Assembly (NCBI GenBank): GCA_019459285.1
Contig: JAIBEL010000036.1
Coordinates: 1-48,557 of the forward strand
Direction of reading: 5' to 3'
Source of the DNA: Rhizobium sp.
GTDB taxonomy: Bacteria > Pseudomonadota > Gammaproteobacteria > Burkholderiales > Thiobacillaceae
Length of the DNA: 48,557 bases
This document shows, one piece after another, positions 1 to 9,570 of this stretch (within the stretch, counting starts at the first letter, position 1; the number at the start of each line of letters is the position of its first letter). The translations under genes were made by a program, and so were the position numbers. The notes beneath the pieces were generated by a model, which saw nothing but the letters and a program-made list of their open reading frames with translations, was not told the origin of the DNA and searched no databases.

Positions 1-889
1 CGGTACGCGACGACAGGTCGGCGTTCCCGGAGGCAATCTCCCGTGAGGCAACGGCAATGGTCTCGGTGCCATGACGTACCTGGCCGACGATGGTTACCAG
101 GCTGGCGTTCATGTCTTTGAGCGCCTGCATCAACTGGCCGACTTCATCGGTGGAATGGACGTCGATACGTTGCGTCAGGTCGCCTTCGGCAACGCCTCGC
201 GCAAGCTTGACCGCAGCATTCAACGGACGGGTGATGGCGCGGATCAGGATAAAGCCGATCGCAATCGCCAGGGCAACGCCGATCAGGATGGCGAGGACAG
301 TGACGGTCCGAATCAGCGTGTAGGCCTGAGCCGTCGCTGCCTGCTCAGCCTTGGCGCGATCCTTCTGGTAATCCATCAAATCCTGCAACGCGGCACGGAA
401 CGGCTGGAAAGCTTGTCTCAGTGGCCCCTGAAGCACCGTAGCTGCACGCTGGAAATCCTGCTCCTCGATGGCGGAGACGGTGGGGAACACGCCAACGCTC
501 CGGTAGTTCAGACGCTTCTCATTGAGCGACGTGGCGAGCTTTTTCTCCTCGGGATCCTGCGTCGCCGCAACGAAGCCCTCAAGTCGCTGGTGAATCGTCT
601 GAAGATTCTTTTTCACTTCTGCCACGCGCTGCTCCGCCAACTCGGCTTTTTCAGGAAAGCTAATCAACTGGCCGTTCACGGCGGCCGACAGCAAGAGCTG
701 ATTGGCCGTAACGATTCCGATGATATGGTCGATTTCGACGACGCGGTCGATCCGCTTGTGGAGCTGGTCGGCCGCCTGATTGTTCACATACAAGCCGTAA
801 ATACCTATGCTCCCGACAATGACAAGCAGGAAAGACAACAAGCCGATCACGAAGATCAGGCGCGACTTGATGGTAAGGTTTCCGAACAT
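1..889 (-). CDS. Methyl-accepting chemotaxis protein (3' end beyond window)
   Basis: Inner-membrane chemoreceptor that signals through CheW/CheA. The first 296 residues are present and the frame is open to the left edge. Seen: a membrane segment near residues 10-32, a mostly helical periplasmic region (about 33-192) like the four-helix-bundle ligand domain, a second membrane segment (about 193-217) and a HAMP domain (about 215-268). The start of the signalling domain follows (IASGNADLSSRT at the edge). The ATG at 889 is preceded by GGAGAG. The adaptor domain that contacts CheA/CheW lies outside the window. It is the last gene of the minus-strand chemotaxis run, 48 bases after cheW. The ligand cannot be told. 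Confidence 0.93.
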   Translation of the reverse strand, partial: MFGNLTIKSRLIFVIGLLSFLLVIVGSIGIYGLYVNNQAADQLHKRIDRVVEIDHIIGIVTANQLLLSAAVNGQLISFPEKAELAEQRVAEVKKNLQTIHQRLEGFVAATQDPEEKKLATSLNEKRLNYRSVGVFPTVSAIEEQDFQRAATVLQGPLRQAFQPFRAALQDLMDYQKDRAKAEQAATAQAYTLIRTVTVLAILIGVALAIAIGFILIRAITRPLNAAVKLARGVAEGDLTQRIDVHSTDEVGQLMQALKDMNASLVTIVGQVRHGTETIAVASREIASGNADLSSRT

Positions 890-937
890 TTCAGACTCTC
901 CGATTGATTTGTTATGTAGGTATGGTTGTACGATTGA

Positions 938-1441
938 TCAGGCTGCCAGCTTCTCGATCAATCCCATTTCAGCGCTGGACATCAGCTTGTCGATATCCAC
1001 CAGGATCAGCATGCGTTCGTCGAGCGTGCCAAGGCCGATGAGATAATCCGTATCGAAGGTCGTCCCGATTTCCGGAGCGGGCTTGATCTGCTCCGGCGTG
1101 AGCGTCGTCACGTCGGACACGCTGTCCACCACCATGCCGACGACCCGTCCGCCAATATTCAGGATGATCACCACCGTGAACTGGTCGTAGGTCGGTGTGC
1201 CCAGGTCGAACTTGATGCGCATGTCGACGACCGGCACGATGGTGCCGCGCAGGTTCACCACGCCCTTGATGAAGTCGGGCGCATTGGCGATCCGGGTCAC
1301 CGGCTCGTAGCCGCGAATCTCCTGCACCCGCAGGATGTCGATCCCGTACTCTTCGCGGCCGAGGGTGAAGGCCAGGAATTCGTTTCCGGCGCTTTCCCCT
1401 GCAGCTTCCATGCTGGTCTGTGTTTGCGTGGTATACGACAT
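938..1441 (-). CDS. cheW: Chemotaxis adaptor protein CheW
   Basis: Scaffold protein that couples chemoreceptors to the kinase CheA in the cytoplasmic receptor array. The 167 residues are one CheW domain (about 20-160) after a short polar N-terminus. Family features are visible: [18 protein letters not shown] near the start, then a [15 protein letters not shown] stretch and the VDSVSDV segment. The length is normal. The ATG at 1441 follows AAGGAC. It lies 23 bases downstream of cheA and upstream of the chemoreceptor gene, so it is very probably co-transcribed with both. Confidence 0.97.
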   Translation of the reverse strand: MSYTTQTQTSMEAAGESAGNEFLAFTLGREEYGIDILRVQEIRGYEPVTRIANAPDFIKGVVNLRGTIVPVVDMRIKFDLGTPTYDQFTVVIILNIGGRVVGMVVDSVSDVTTLTPEQIKPAPEIGTTFDTDYLIGLGTLDERMLILVDIDKLMSSAEMGLIEKLAA

Positions 1442-1464
1442 GGTTCTTGTCCTTAAATCTGGCC

Positions 1465-3528
1465 TTAGAAGAAAACAGGATCAGCGTTGAGTTGGCGACT
1501 CGAGCGCAGCAGGGCGGATACGTCGAGAATCAGGGACACGCCGCCGTCGCCGAGGATCGTGGCGCCGGAAATCCCGGCCACCTTGCGGAAATTCGATTCC
1601 AGGTTCTTGACCACGACCTGCTGCTGCCCGACCAGGCTGTCGACCAGCAGGGCCGCTTTCTTGCCGTCACTTTCGAGGATGACGATGATGCCCTGCGAGG
1701 GGTCCTCGAACCGGGGATCGATCGCGAAGATCTGATACAGCGGGATCAGCGGCAGATATTCCTCGCGGACCTTGACCACCTTGCCCTGGCCGGCGACTTC
1801 CTTGACATCCACCGCTGCCGGCTGCAGCGACTCGATGACGTAGCCCAATGGCAGGATGTAGATCTCTTCGCCGACCTTGACCGACATGCCGTCGAGAATC
1901 GCCAGCGTCAACGGCAAGGAAATGGCGATCGTGGTGCCGGTTCCCGGGATCGAGCGAATATCGACGGTCCCGCCCATCGCGGTGATGTTGCGCTTGACCA
2001 CGTCCATGCCGACCCCGCGTCCAGACACGTCGGTCACCACTTCCGCGGTGGAGAAACCGGGGGCGAAGATCAGTTGCCAGACATCGGCATCGGGCATCGT
2101 GTCCGATACCGGCAGGCCTTGCGATTTGGCCTTGGCAAGTATCCTGTCGCGGTTCAGTCCGCCCCCGTCGTCGCTCACCTCGATCACGATATTGCCGCCC
2201 TGGTGCGCGGCCGAGAGGACCAGCTTGCCGGCTTCGGCCTTGCCGCTGACCTTGCGCTTGTCGGGCATCTCGATGCCGTGGTCGACGCTGTTGCGGACCA
2301 GATGGGTGAGCGGATCGACGATGCGCTCGATCAGGCCCTTGTCGAGTTCGGTGGCGGCGCCCCGCGTGACGAACTCGACCTTCTTGCCGAGTTTGGCAGC
2401 CAGGTCGCGCACCATGCGGGGGAAACGCGAGAACACGTAGTCCATCGGCATCATGCGGATCGACATCACGGCTTCCTGCAGATCCCGCGTGTTGCGCGCC
2501 AGCTGGCCGGCACTGTTGAGCAGCCGCTCGTGATGCAGGGGATCGAGCGCGGCGATGCGCTGTTCGATCATGGCCTGGGTGATGACCAGTTCGCCGACCA
2601 GGTTGATCAGCTGGTCGACCTTCTCCACGCTAACACGGATCGAGGACGATTCCTGGCTGGCCCCCTCCTTGTCGGTAGCGCGACGGCCGTAGTTCTTGAC
2701 CTCGCCGGTAGGCACGGCCGCATCAACCGCCGGGGCAGCTACGTGCGGAGCCGCAGCGGGGTTCTTTTCCGGCTCGAAGATTCCGTAGCCGAGATCTTCG
2801 GCGGGCGCGGCACCGGCGGAGGCCGCTGCAGGCGCGGCGTCATACGTGATCTTGAGATCGTCCGGGTCGAGCACGAACGAGCAGATGGCGACGATGTTGT
2901 CCTGGCTCTCGCCGGTGGTCAGGATGAACACGGCACGCTTGTCGTCCAGGGTTTCCTGCTCGATCGTGCCGAGCAGGCCGAGTTCGGCCGCCAGTGCATC
3001 GACGTCCTTCTGGGGCACGTCGGGCAATTCGATCCGGAAACGGCAATTGCCGTCCGCATCCACGACCGGGGCCGCCACGGGGTCGGGGGCTGCGGCGACG
3101 GCCGGCGCACCCGGTGCGGCAGCCGGCGCATCGGCCACGATCCCCTGCGACAAGGCCTTCAGCCGCTGGCATACGCTGTCGACCGCAGTCTGGTCGACGC
3201 TCGAACCATGATGATGGCCATCCATCTGCATGGTCAGCACGTCCTTGGCCACCAGGAAGGCATCCACGTGCTCGGGCGTCAGCGCCATTTCGCCCTTGCG
3301 GATGCGATCGAGGAGCGACTCCAGCATGTGGGTGACTTCGGTGATATCGGTGAACGCGAAGGTGGCGGCGCCCCCCTTGATGGAATGCGCAGCGCGGAAG
3401 ATCGCATTGAGATCCTCGCTGTCCGGTGCAGACACGTCGAGAGCCAGGAGAAGCTTCTCCATTTCGGCGAGCAGCTCGTCTGCCTCGTCGAAAAACACCT
3501 GGTAGAACTGGCTCATGTCAATTGTCAT
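1465..3528 (-). CDS. cheA: Chemotaxis sensor histidine kinase CheA
   Basis: Cytoplasmic histidine kinase that phosphorylates CheY under chemoreceptor control. It has 687 residues. The N-terminal HPt domain carries phospho-accepting His48 in AAHSIKGG. A response-regulator-binding P2 region lies near 165-235, between Ala/Pro-rich linkers. A dimerisation domain, a CheA-type ATPase with N box ([11 protein letters not shown]), G1 (DDGGG) and G2 (GRGVGMDVV), and a C-terminal CheW-like domain follow. All catalytic motifs look intact. The start at MTIDMSQF has GGAG seven bases upstream. It sits between cheY and cheW in the same orientation. Confidence 0.98.
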   Translation of the reverse strand: MTIDMSQFYQVFFDEADELLAEMEKLLLALDVSAPDSEDLNAIFRAAHSIKGGAATFAFTDITEVTHMLESLLDRIRKGEMALTPEHVDAFLVAKDVLTMQMDGHHHGSSVDQTAVDSVCQRLKALSQGIVADAPAAAPGAPAVAAAPDPVAAPVVDADGNCRFRIELPDVPQKDVDALAAELGLLGTIEQETLDDKRAVFILTTGESQDNIVAICSFVLDPDDLKITYDAAPAAASAGAAPAEDLGYGIFEPEKNPAAAPHVAAPAVDAAVPTGEVKNYGRRATDKEGASQESSSIRVSVEKVDQLINLVGELVITQAMIEQRIAALDPLHHERLLNSAGQLARNTRDLQEAVMSIRMMPMDYVFSRFPRMVRDLAAKLGKKVEFVTRGAATELDKGLIERIVDPLTHLVRNSVDHGIEMPDKRKVSGKAEAGKLVLSAAHQGGNIVIEVSDDGGGLNRDRILAKAKSQGLPVSDTMPDADVWQLIFAPGFSTAEVVTDVSGRGVGMDVVKRNITAMGGTVDIRSIPGTGTTIAISLPLTLAILDGMSVKVGEEIYILPLGYVIESLQPAAVDVKEVAGQGKVVKVREEYLPLIPLYQIFAIDPRFEDPSQGIIVILESDGKKAALLVDSLVGQQQVVVKNLESNFRKVAGISGATILGDGGVSLILDVSALLRSSRQLNADPVFF

Positions 3529-3573
3529 TTTTAAACTCCGTCATGTTTCGCTGGGTACCCTGTCGCCGAATCC

Positions 3574-3936
3574 TCAGCCGATCAGTTTTTTCACCACTTC
3601 AGTCAGACGCGCGGGATCGAAGGGTTTGACCAGCCATCCGTTGGCACCTGCCGCCCGGCCCATCGCCTTGATGTCGTCGCCGGATTCGGTTGTCAGCATC
3701 AATATCGGCACACTCTGGTAATTCTTCATGGCGCGTAACGCCTTGATCAGACTCAGGCCGTCCATGCCGGGCATATTCTGGTCGGTCAGCACCAGATCGA
3801 CGGTCTGCTGTTTCGCCTTGTTCAGGCCGTCTTCGCCGTCGATGGCCTCGATCACGCCATAGCCGGCCGCCTTCAGGCTGAAGGAGAGCATCTGGCGCAG
3901 CGAACCCGAGTCATCCACTGCAAGTATTGTTTTCAT
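3574..3936 (-). CDS. cheY: Chemotaxis response regulator CheY
   Basis: Single-domain receiver of 120 residues that carries the signal from CheA to the flagellar motor. Conserved receiver residues are visible: the acidic pair D8-D9, phospho-acceptor D52 (in TDQNMPGMDG), T82/T83 and K104 in the WLVKPF motif. I chose the ATG at 3936 (MKTILAVDD) because AGGAG lies eight bases before it. The ATG at 3942 is too close to that site, and the longer frame reaching 3981 adds a non-homologous tail. It lies between the CheZ-like gene and cheA, which supports motor control rather than another two-component role. Confidence 0.95.
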   Translation of the reverse strand: MKTILAVDDSGSLRQMLSFSLKAAGYGVIEAIDGEDGLNKAKQQTVDLVLTDQNMPGMDGLSLIKALRAMKNYQSVPILMLTTESGDDIKAMGRAAGANGWLVKPFDPARLTEVVKKLIG

Positions 3937-3990
3937 CGTCATTACTCCTGCTACTTTCGTTAGCGGGACAGGCCCGCGCATTTCGTAATC

Positions 3991-4557
3991 TCAAAACAGT
4001 TCGATGTCGCCGCTTTCCATGTGGCGCTGGTTGACCGTGCTGCGCACGGCCCCGGCCAGTTCGCTGCAGCGTGCCCCGACCCGGTCGCTGATGCGATTCA
4101 GCATGACCAGCATTTCCTCGCTGCCGCTTTCCGGCAGGCCGGCCGTCCCGTTCGTGCCAAGCTCACCGAATACGTCGCGCAATCCCGCCAGGTGCTGCAC
4201 CATCCGGCCGATGAGCTGGCTGGTCATGTCCTGGAACTGCAGGCCTGTGACCGCAGCGCCGACATGCTGGCCGATCTCTTCGCGCAGCATTTCCAGGCGC
4301 GCGGCTTGCTCGGGTGCCGGTTTTCCGGTCGACAGCATGCTCTTGAGGGTTTCCTGCTGCAGATCGATGGCGTGGTGGATCGCCATGAAACTGGTGCACA
4401 GCTTCTTGATCGCCTCGTTCAGCAATACGTCCATCTGCACCAGATCGCGTTCGACCTCGGCCAGGTGCTGGTCCCCGTGCGTGGACACGCCCGACAGCAG
4501 GCGCATGACCTGGGTCTCCATCAGATCGGACGTGGATTCCCGGGAAAGCATGCCCAT
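3991..4557 (-). CDS. cheZ: CheZ-like CheY-phosphate phosphatase (probable)
   Basis: Mostly helical 188-residue protein next to cheY. The core contains LQFQDMTSQLI (about 106-116), which matches the CheZ active-site motif FQDLTGQ. D110 and Q114 have the same four-residue spacing as the catalytic Asp and Gln of E. coli CheZ. The protein ends in GDIELF, an acidic/hydrophobic tail in the place where CheZ has its CheY-binding peptide. The rest resembles CheZ only weakly and is shorter than the E. coli protein (about 214 residues). The inferred role is dephosphorylation of CheY-P. It starts two bases from the flgL stop with no clear ribosome site, so translation may be coupled. ATG 4551 is an alternative start. 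Confidence 0.72.
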   Translation of the reverse strand: MGMLSRESTSDLMETQVMRLLSGVSTHGDQHLAEVERDLVQMDVLLNEAIKKLCTSFMAIHHAIDLQQETLKSMLSTGKPAPEQAARLEMLREEIGQHVGAAVTGLQFQDMTSQLIGRMVQHLAGLRDVFGELGTNGTAGLPESGSEEMLVMLNRISDRVGARCSELAGAVRSTVNQRHMESGDIELF

Positions 4558-4559
4558 GC

Positions 4560-5459
4560 TTACAGGAACTTGAAGAGCGACAGGCTGGAGGTTTGCGCGA
4601 ACGATTTCTGCGCGGCTTCCAGCGTCGTCTGCTGCCGCGACAGATCGGTCAGCGCCTGGGTGTAGTCGAGATCCTGCAGATTGGACAGGGTCTGGCTGTA
4701 CTGGAGATTCTTGCTGGTGCCGGCATTGTCGAGCGACGTGAGCTCCTGCATGCGCGTCCCGACCGATGCGCGTACCGTGGACACGTTGTCCAGGGCCGCT
4801 TGAAGATCGCTGTTGGCGGTCGTCAGGGTGGTGCTCAGTCCCGTGGTGCCCGGCGTATTCAATTGGGTGATGAGGTCGTTCAGAGTCTTGAACATATCCT
4901 GTCCCCCGCCCTGGAACACGCCCTGGCCCGGGCTGCTGACCGCCATCTGGCGAGTGGCGTCGACCTGGACCAGGCGTTGTCCCTGGTCGCCCTGGTACTG
5001 CACGCCGGAGGCGGTCTGGACAAAGGGCGGCGTCGAGGTCTGAAAGCCCGAGAACATATAGTTCCCCTGGCCGTCGCGGGCATTCGCCAAGCCCATCAGC
5101 AGACCGAGGCTGCTCTGCAGTGCGGTTGCAATGGAAGCTCGCTCGCTATCGTTCAGGGTCGGATTGCCGGCCGAGATCGCGGTGGTCTTCACTTCCTGCA
5201 ACAGATCCGTCACGCTCGACAGCGTACCGTCCACGGCGGCGAGCGAGTCTTTTGCATAGCCGCGGTTGGTGCCGTACTGGGTATTGAGCGATTGCGACTG
5301 CGTCACTTCGAGCGCCCGCGCCGCCGCGACGGGATCGTCCGACGGCGTGAGGATCCGGCGATCGGCGGCAACCTGCTGCTGCGTCTTGTACAGGGCGGCC
5401 TGCGCGTCGGCGATGCGGGCGGCGCCATTGTCAAACAGGGTCTGGGTACTGATGCGCAT
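4560..5459 (-). CDS. flgL: Flagellar hook-filament junction protein FlgL
   Basis: Hook-associated protein 3, exported by the flagellar type III system and placed between FlgK and the filament. The 299 residues show the flagellin-like N-terminal coiled helix (MRISTQTLFDNGAARI) and the matching C-terminal helix (LQDLDYTQALTDLSRQQ) that pack together in the assembled tube. The less conserved centre includes NYMFSGFQT, typical of FlgL. The length is normal. It lies five bases after flgK and is the last structural gene before the chemotaxis genes. Confidence 0.96.
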   Translation of the reverse strand: MRISTQTLFDNGAARIADAQAALYKTQQQVAADRRILTPSDDPVAAARALEVTQSQSLNTQYGTNRGYAKDSLAAVDGTLSSVTDLLQEVKTTAISAGNPTLNDSERASIATALQSSLGLLMGLANARDGQGNYMFSGFQTSTPPFVQTASGVQYQGDQGQRLVQVDATRQMAVSSPGQGVFQGGGQDMFKTLNDLITQLNTPGTTGLSTTLTTANSDLQAALDNVSTVRASVGTRMQELTSLDNAGTSKNLQYSQTLSNLQDLDYTQALTDLSRQQTTLEAAQKSFAQTSSLSLFKFL

Positions 5460-5464
5460 GATCT

Positions 5465-7372
5465 TTATTGTCCAATCGAGAGCAGAACATCGAACAACTG
5501 GCTGGCAATCTGCATGACCTTGCCGGCCGCCTGGTAGGCCTGTTGATAACGCAGCAGATTGGCCGCCTCCTCGTCGAGGTTGACGCCCGACTCGTTCTGC
5601 GCCGAGAGCGTGGCCTGGGAAAGCAGATTGCTGGCCGCACTGCTGGTCACTTCGAGTTCGCGGGTCTTGTTGCCGATCTCGCTGACGAACTGCGAATACG
5701 CGCCCTGGTAACTGGTGGTGCCGTTGCCCAGCGTATTGCTGGTCTGCAGGTCGCCCAGCAACAGGGCATTGCGGCTGTCGCCCACGCCGCCGGCATTGGA
5801 TGCCACGGTAAAGCTGTCGCCTGCGGCCGGCGTGCCGCTGATGGCGGTGCTCCAGCCGTTGTAGCTGATCGTTGCGCCGGGTGTATACGTCAGGCCCGTC
5901 GGATTGCCCGTTCCCGTGCCCGTCACGTTGTAGGTCGTGGCGGACGTGAACGTGATCGTGACGGGCTGCTGCAGATTGGCATTGGGCGGGGGCGGCGTAT
6001 TGACGCTGCCGGGGCCGATGGCGCCGGTACCGGTATTGCCGCTGGTCGCGGTGGCACGGATCGGTGCGGCGGCCGCGAGCAGGGCCGGATCGCTGATCGC
6101 CACGCCGATGCCGGACGCGCCGTTGACGGTGGGGCGGATCAGGAAGCTGTCGCCCGCAGCGGGTGCGGTCGACACGTTGATGGTCACGCCATCCACGGTC
6201 TGCGGCAGGGCGGCGGGCGCGAAGGTCGTCGCAGTGTTGTCGGACAGCCGGGTCAGCGTGTAATTGCTGCCGTCGTACTGCAGACGGTAGTCGCTGGTGG
6301 TCAGGGCGCCGGCATCGCTGATGCTGGCGGTCACGGTGGCCGAACCGGTATTGCCCGTATTGGCGTTCACCACCGGCGAGGCCAGCGTGAACAAGGCACC
6401 GCCCAGGTTGCCGTTGAGATCCTGGCCGAGGCTGTGCTGGGCATTGACGGTGCTGGCCAGCCCGATGGCAACCCGACCCAGCGCATTCTGGGCCGGTTCC
6501 AGCGTCTTGCTGCGGAACTCGGCCAGGCCGCCCAGCTGCCCGCCCACCAGACTCGACTCGCTCAGGGGGATGGTGCTGCCGCTGCTGGACTGATAGGCCA
6601 CCACGATTTTCGAGAGATCGGTCGCGGACGCCACGCTGACCAGCTTTGACGTCGTCGTGCCCACCACCAGTGACTGGCCGTTGCCGATGAACACGTTGTA
6701 GGAACCGTCACCCTGCTTGACGACCGTCGCCTTGATCTCCTTGTTCAGATCCAGAACCAGCTGGTCGCGCTGATCGAGCAGATCGTTGGGAGGCTGACCG
6801 GTCGCCCGCTGGGCCTTGCCGATTGAGTCGTTCAATTGCGCAATCTGCTGGGCATAGCTGTTGATGCTGCTGACGCTCGACTGGATCTGGCTGTTGACGC
6901 CCTGGCTGATTTCATTGAGTTGCCCGGCCAGGCTCTGGAAGCGTCCGGCCAGCGTGTCGGCTGACGACAGGACGGCCTGGCGCGCAGGAACGTTCGACGG
7001 ATTCGAGGCCATGGCCTGGATGCCGCTGAAGAAGTCCTGCAGGGACGGCGACAGGCCGGCGGTCGGGTCGGCCAGCATGTTATCGATCTGCTTGATCTGC
7101 GTGTAGTACGTGTCGAGCCCGCTTTGCGAAGCCTGGGCGGACTGCACCTGCACGCCCAGATATTCGTTGTACACGCGCTGGACCGTGGTTATCTGGGTGC
7201 CCTGCCCCATGAATCCGAAGCCGAAATTCTGCGGCTGGGCCGCACCCTGTATCACAACCTGGCGGCTGTAGCCCGGCGTCGACGCGTTCGCGATGTTATG
7301 GCCGGTCGTGCTCAGTCCCGCCTGTGCGGCAGCGAGGGCGCTCTGACCGATACTGAGAATGCTGGTAGCCAT
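5465..7372 (-). CDS. flgK: Flagellar hook-associated protein FlgK
   Basis: Hook-associated protein 1, the first junction ring on the hook. It has 635 residues, somewhat longer than enteric FlgK (about 550). The N-terminus has the rod/hook signature SALAAAQAGLSTTGHNIANASTPGYSRQ. The C-terminus has NESGVNLDEEAANLLRYQQAYQAAGKVMQ, the flg_bbr_C helix. The middle (about 330-560) is Thr/Ser/Gly-rich and beta-strand-like, with two repeated GDSF segments, which accounts for the extra length. No strong ribosome site precedes the ATG. It lies downstream of flgJ after an 80-base gap. Confidence 0.97.
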   Translation of the reverse strand: MATSILSIGQSALAAAQAGLSTTGHNIANASTPGYSRQVVIQGAAQPQNFGFGFMGQGTQITTVQRVYNEYLGVQVQSAQASQSGLDTYYTQIKQIDNMLADPTAGLSPSLQDFFSGIQAMASNPSNVPARQAVLSSADTLAGRFQSLAGQLNEISQGVNSQIQSSVSSINSYAQQIAQLNDSIGKAQRATGQPPNDLLDQRDQLVLDLNKEIKATVVKQGDGSYNVFIGNGQSLVVGTTTSKLVSVASATDLSKIVVAYQSSSGSTIPLSESSLVGGQLGGLAEFRSKTLEPAQNALGRVAIGLASTVNAQHSLGQDLNGNLGGALFTLASPVVNANTGNTGSATVTASISDAGALTTSDYRLQYDGSNYTLTRLSDNTATTFAPAALPQTVDGVTINVSTAPAAGDSFLIRPTVNGASGIGVAISDPALLAAAAPIRATATSGNTGTGAIGPGSVNTPPPPNANLQQPVTITFTSATTYNVTGTGTGNPTGLTYTPGATISYNGWSTAISGTPAAGDSFTVASNAGGVGDSRNALLLGDLQTSNTLGNGTTSYQGAYSQFVSEIGNKTRELEVTSSAASNLLSQATLSAQNESGVNLDEEAANLLRYQQAYQAAGKVMQIASQLFDVLLSIGQ

Positions 7373-7452
7373 CTATCTGGTCGCCAAGGTTATGAGGGAA
7401 GGAATATAAATACGCTTGATAGGTGAATCGGTCGGCCTGTGCTTTTCTTGAG

Positions 7453-8457
7453 TCAGGTCGTTTCTACCATCCGGATCACGCCCATCAGCTTCTGGGCGTA
7501 ACCTGGATCGGTGGCGTAGCCCGCCTGCTGCAGCCCTTGGGCGAAACCGGCGGCATCCTGGCCTTGCGCGATCACGTTCTGGTAGCGCGCATTGCCGCGC
7601 AGCAGGTTGGCGTAGTCGCGGAAGGCGTCGGCATAGGAGTCGTAGGCGCGGAAGGTGTCCACCTGCTTCTGCGGCTTGCCGTTGACGTATTCTGTGGTGA
7701 CGATGTCGACGGTGCGGCCTTTCCACGACCCGCCCGCCTTGATGCCGAACAGGTTATGGCTGTTCTGGCCGTCGGCTCCGCGGATTTCGCTGCGGCCCCA
7801 GCCGGTTTCCAGTGCGGCCTGGCTCATCATGAAGCTGGCGGGAATGCCGCTGCTGGCGCTCGCCGCCTGGGCATGCGGCAGCAGCTTCTGCACGAAGGCC
7901 TCGACATGGGGAGGGGCATACGACTCCACACGGGCTTTAGCCCGTAGTGGATCGGAGTCCCCTTGTGGGATATCCCCGCTGCGGGCGGCGACCGGGGCTG
8001 CCGCTTGCGTTGCCATGCCGGGCGCAGACGACCCCCCGGGCGCTTGGACGCGCAGCGGTGCGGCATTCAATTCCATTCCGTTTTGCGGGGGATTCAACGG
8101 CAGGCCGGCCGGCGCGGCGCCATCGGACGACGCTCCGTCGACACCAGGTGCATTCAGGGTGCGCGAAAGCTGGCGCACCATCATGTCGGCCAGTCCGATC
8201 CCGCGGCTGGCAAGCTTCTGCGTCAGTTGCTGGTCGAGCATCGCGGTGTACATGCGGGTCTGTTCGCTGTCGAACATGCCGTCCTGCGGCGACGCTTCGC
8301 GCATGCTCTTCATCAGCATGTTCATGAACACTGCCTCGAACTGCTGCGCCGCCGCCTTCAGCGCCTCGGGCGAGGACTGTTTGGCCTCCAGCTTGAGCTG
8401 GTTGACGCCCTGGACGTCGAGCGCGAACTTGGAGGTGAGGTCGGCGCCGCCAATCAT
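7453..8457 (-). CDS. flgJ: Flagellar rod assembly protein / muramidase FlgJ
   Basis: Bifunctional periplasmic protein of 334 residues. The N-terminal rod-binding domain (about 25-100, with FEAVFMNMLMKSMREA) caps the growing rod. The C-terminal glucosaminidase domain (about 185-334, with SQAALETGWGRSEIRG carrying the expected catalytic Glu) opens the peptidoglycan. They are joined by an Ala/Pro/Gly-rich linker (about 101-182). Part of the linker (about 167-180) is encoded by a nested palindrome that looks like an in-frame REP-type insertion. The gene follows flgI directly, with a GAGGTG site upstream. Confidence 0.97.
   Translation of the reverse strand: MIGGADLTSKFALDVQGVNQLKLEAKQSSPEALKAAAQQFEAVFMNMLMKSMREASPQDGMFDSEQTRMYTAMLDQQLTQKLASRGIGLADMMVRQLSRTLNAPGVDGASSDGAAPAGLPLNPPQNGMELNAAPLRVQAPGGSSAPGMATQAAAPVAARSGDIPQGDSDPLRAKARVESYAPPHVEAFVQKLLPHAQAASASSGIPASFMMSQAALETGWGRSEIRGADGQNSHNLFGIKAGGSWKGRTVDIVTTEYVNGKPQKQVDTFRAYDSYADAFRDYANLLRGNARYQNVIAQGQDAAGFAQGLQQAGYATDPGYAQKLMGVIRMVETT
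7922..7959. repeat. Nested palindrome inside flgJ linker
   Basis: Outer arms GACTCC (7922-7927) and GGAGTC (7954-7959) enclose inner arms ACGGGC (7930-7935) and GCCCGT (7940-7945) around a TTTA loop. The layout is that of a REP-type extragenic palindrome, but it lies in frame in flgJ and encodes residues of the flexible interdomain linker. Seen directly; its identity as a mobile repeat is inferred. Confidence 0.6.
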
Positions 8458-8460
8458 TCT

Positions 8461-9570
8461 TCAAATCACCTCGAGTTCCGCATGCAACGCGCCGGATGCC
8501 TTCAGGGCCTGGAGGATGGCCAGCAAGTCCTGCGGGGTCGCGCCGATGGAGTTCAACGCTTTCACCACGTCGGCGAGCGATGCGCTGCCCTTCACCAGCA
8601 TCACTTCGCCCGGCTGCTGGCGGATCTCGATCTGCGACTGCGAGGTGACCACCGTCTCGCCCTTGGAGAACGGCGCCGGCTGGCTGATGACCGGCTGGGT
8701 ATTGATGACAACCGACAGGTTGCCGTGCGAGACCGCGCTGGGGTCGAGCATGACGGCCTGGTTCATCACCACCGAGCCGGTGCGCGCATTGATGATGACC
8801 TTGGCCATGGCCTGGGCCGGGTTGACGTCGAGGCTTTCGATCGCGCCCAGGAAGGTCACGCGTGCATCGTCGCCCACCGGCGTCCTCACCTGGATCACGC
8901 GCCCGTTCAGCGCACGCGCGGTGTCCTTGCCGAAGCGGGCGTTCACCGCATCGACCACACGGCTGGCCGTGGTGAAATCGCTTTGCATCAGTTCAAGATT
9001 GATGGTGCCGGATGCGCCCAGCACCGTGGCGACGCTGCGTTCCACAGTCGCGCCGCTCGGGATGCGCCCCACGCTCAGATGGTTGATCTGCACCTTGCTG
9101 CCGCTGGCCGACGCGCCGGCGCCGCTGACCACGAGGTTGCCCTGGGCCATCGCGTAGACCTGGCCGTCGGCGCCCTTCAGCGGCGTCATCACCAGCGTGC
9201 CGCCGCGCAGACTCTTGGCGTTGCCCATCGACGACACCGTGATATCGATGGCCTGTCCGGCCTGGGCAAACGGCGGCAGATCGGCGGTCACCATGACCGC
9301 CGCTACGTTCTTCAACTGCATGTTGGTGCCGGGCGGCAGGTTGACGCCCATCTGCATCAGCATGTTGGTGATGCTCTGGGTGGTGAACGGCGTCTGCGTG
9401 GTCTGGTCGCCGGTGCCGTCGAGGCCCACCACCAGGCCGTAGCCCACCAGCTGGTTGACGCGCACCCCCTGGATGGCGGCGATGTCCTTGATGCGTTCGG
9501 CCTGCGCGACGCCGCTCAGCGCAAGCGCAGCCAGCAGGAACAGAGACGGAATCCTCATGAGGGCCACCAT
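8461..9570 (-). CDS. flgI: Flagellar P-ring protein FlgI
   Basis: Periplasmic protein that forms the P ring around the rod in the peptidoglycan layer. It has 369 residues, normal for the family. An N-terminal Sec signal peptide ([19 protein letters not shown], then [13 protein letters not shown]) starts the mature protein. Conserved blocks include [19 protein letters not shown] and a C-terminal [21 protein letters not shown]. Two starts are possible: the ATG at 9570 next to the flgH stop, or the ATG at 9558, which begins exactly at the signal peptide. The second fits the signal peptide better. It sits between flgH and flgJ. Confidence 0.97.
   Translation of the reverse strand: MVALMRIPSLFLLAALALSGVAQAERIKDIAAIQGVRVNQLVGYGLVVGLDGTGDQTTQTPFTTQSITNMLMQMGVNLPPGTNMQLKNVAAVMVTADLPPFAQAGQAIDITVSSMGNAKSLRGGTLVMTPLKGADGQVYAMAQGNLVVSGAGASASGSKVQINHLSVGRIPSGATVERSVATVLGASGTINLELMQSDFTTASRVVDAVNARFGKDTARALNGRVIQVRTPVGDDARVTFLGAIESLDVNPAQAMAKVIINARTGSVVMNQAVMLDPSAVSHGNLSVVINTQPVISQPAPFSKGETVVTSQSQIEIRQQPGEVMLVKGSASLADVVKALNSIGATPQDLLAILQALKASGALHAELEVI

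Noticed and set aside
1420..3534. 704-codon open frame on the plus strand opposite cheA
   Set aside because: It is antisense to an unmistakable CheA with all motifs. The long frame follows from high GC and biased codon use, and its translation (His/Asp/Arg-rich) resembles no family.
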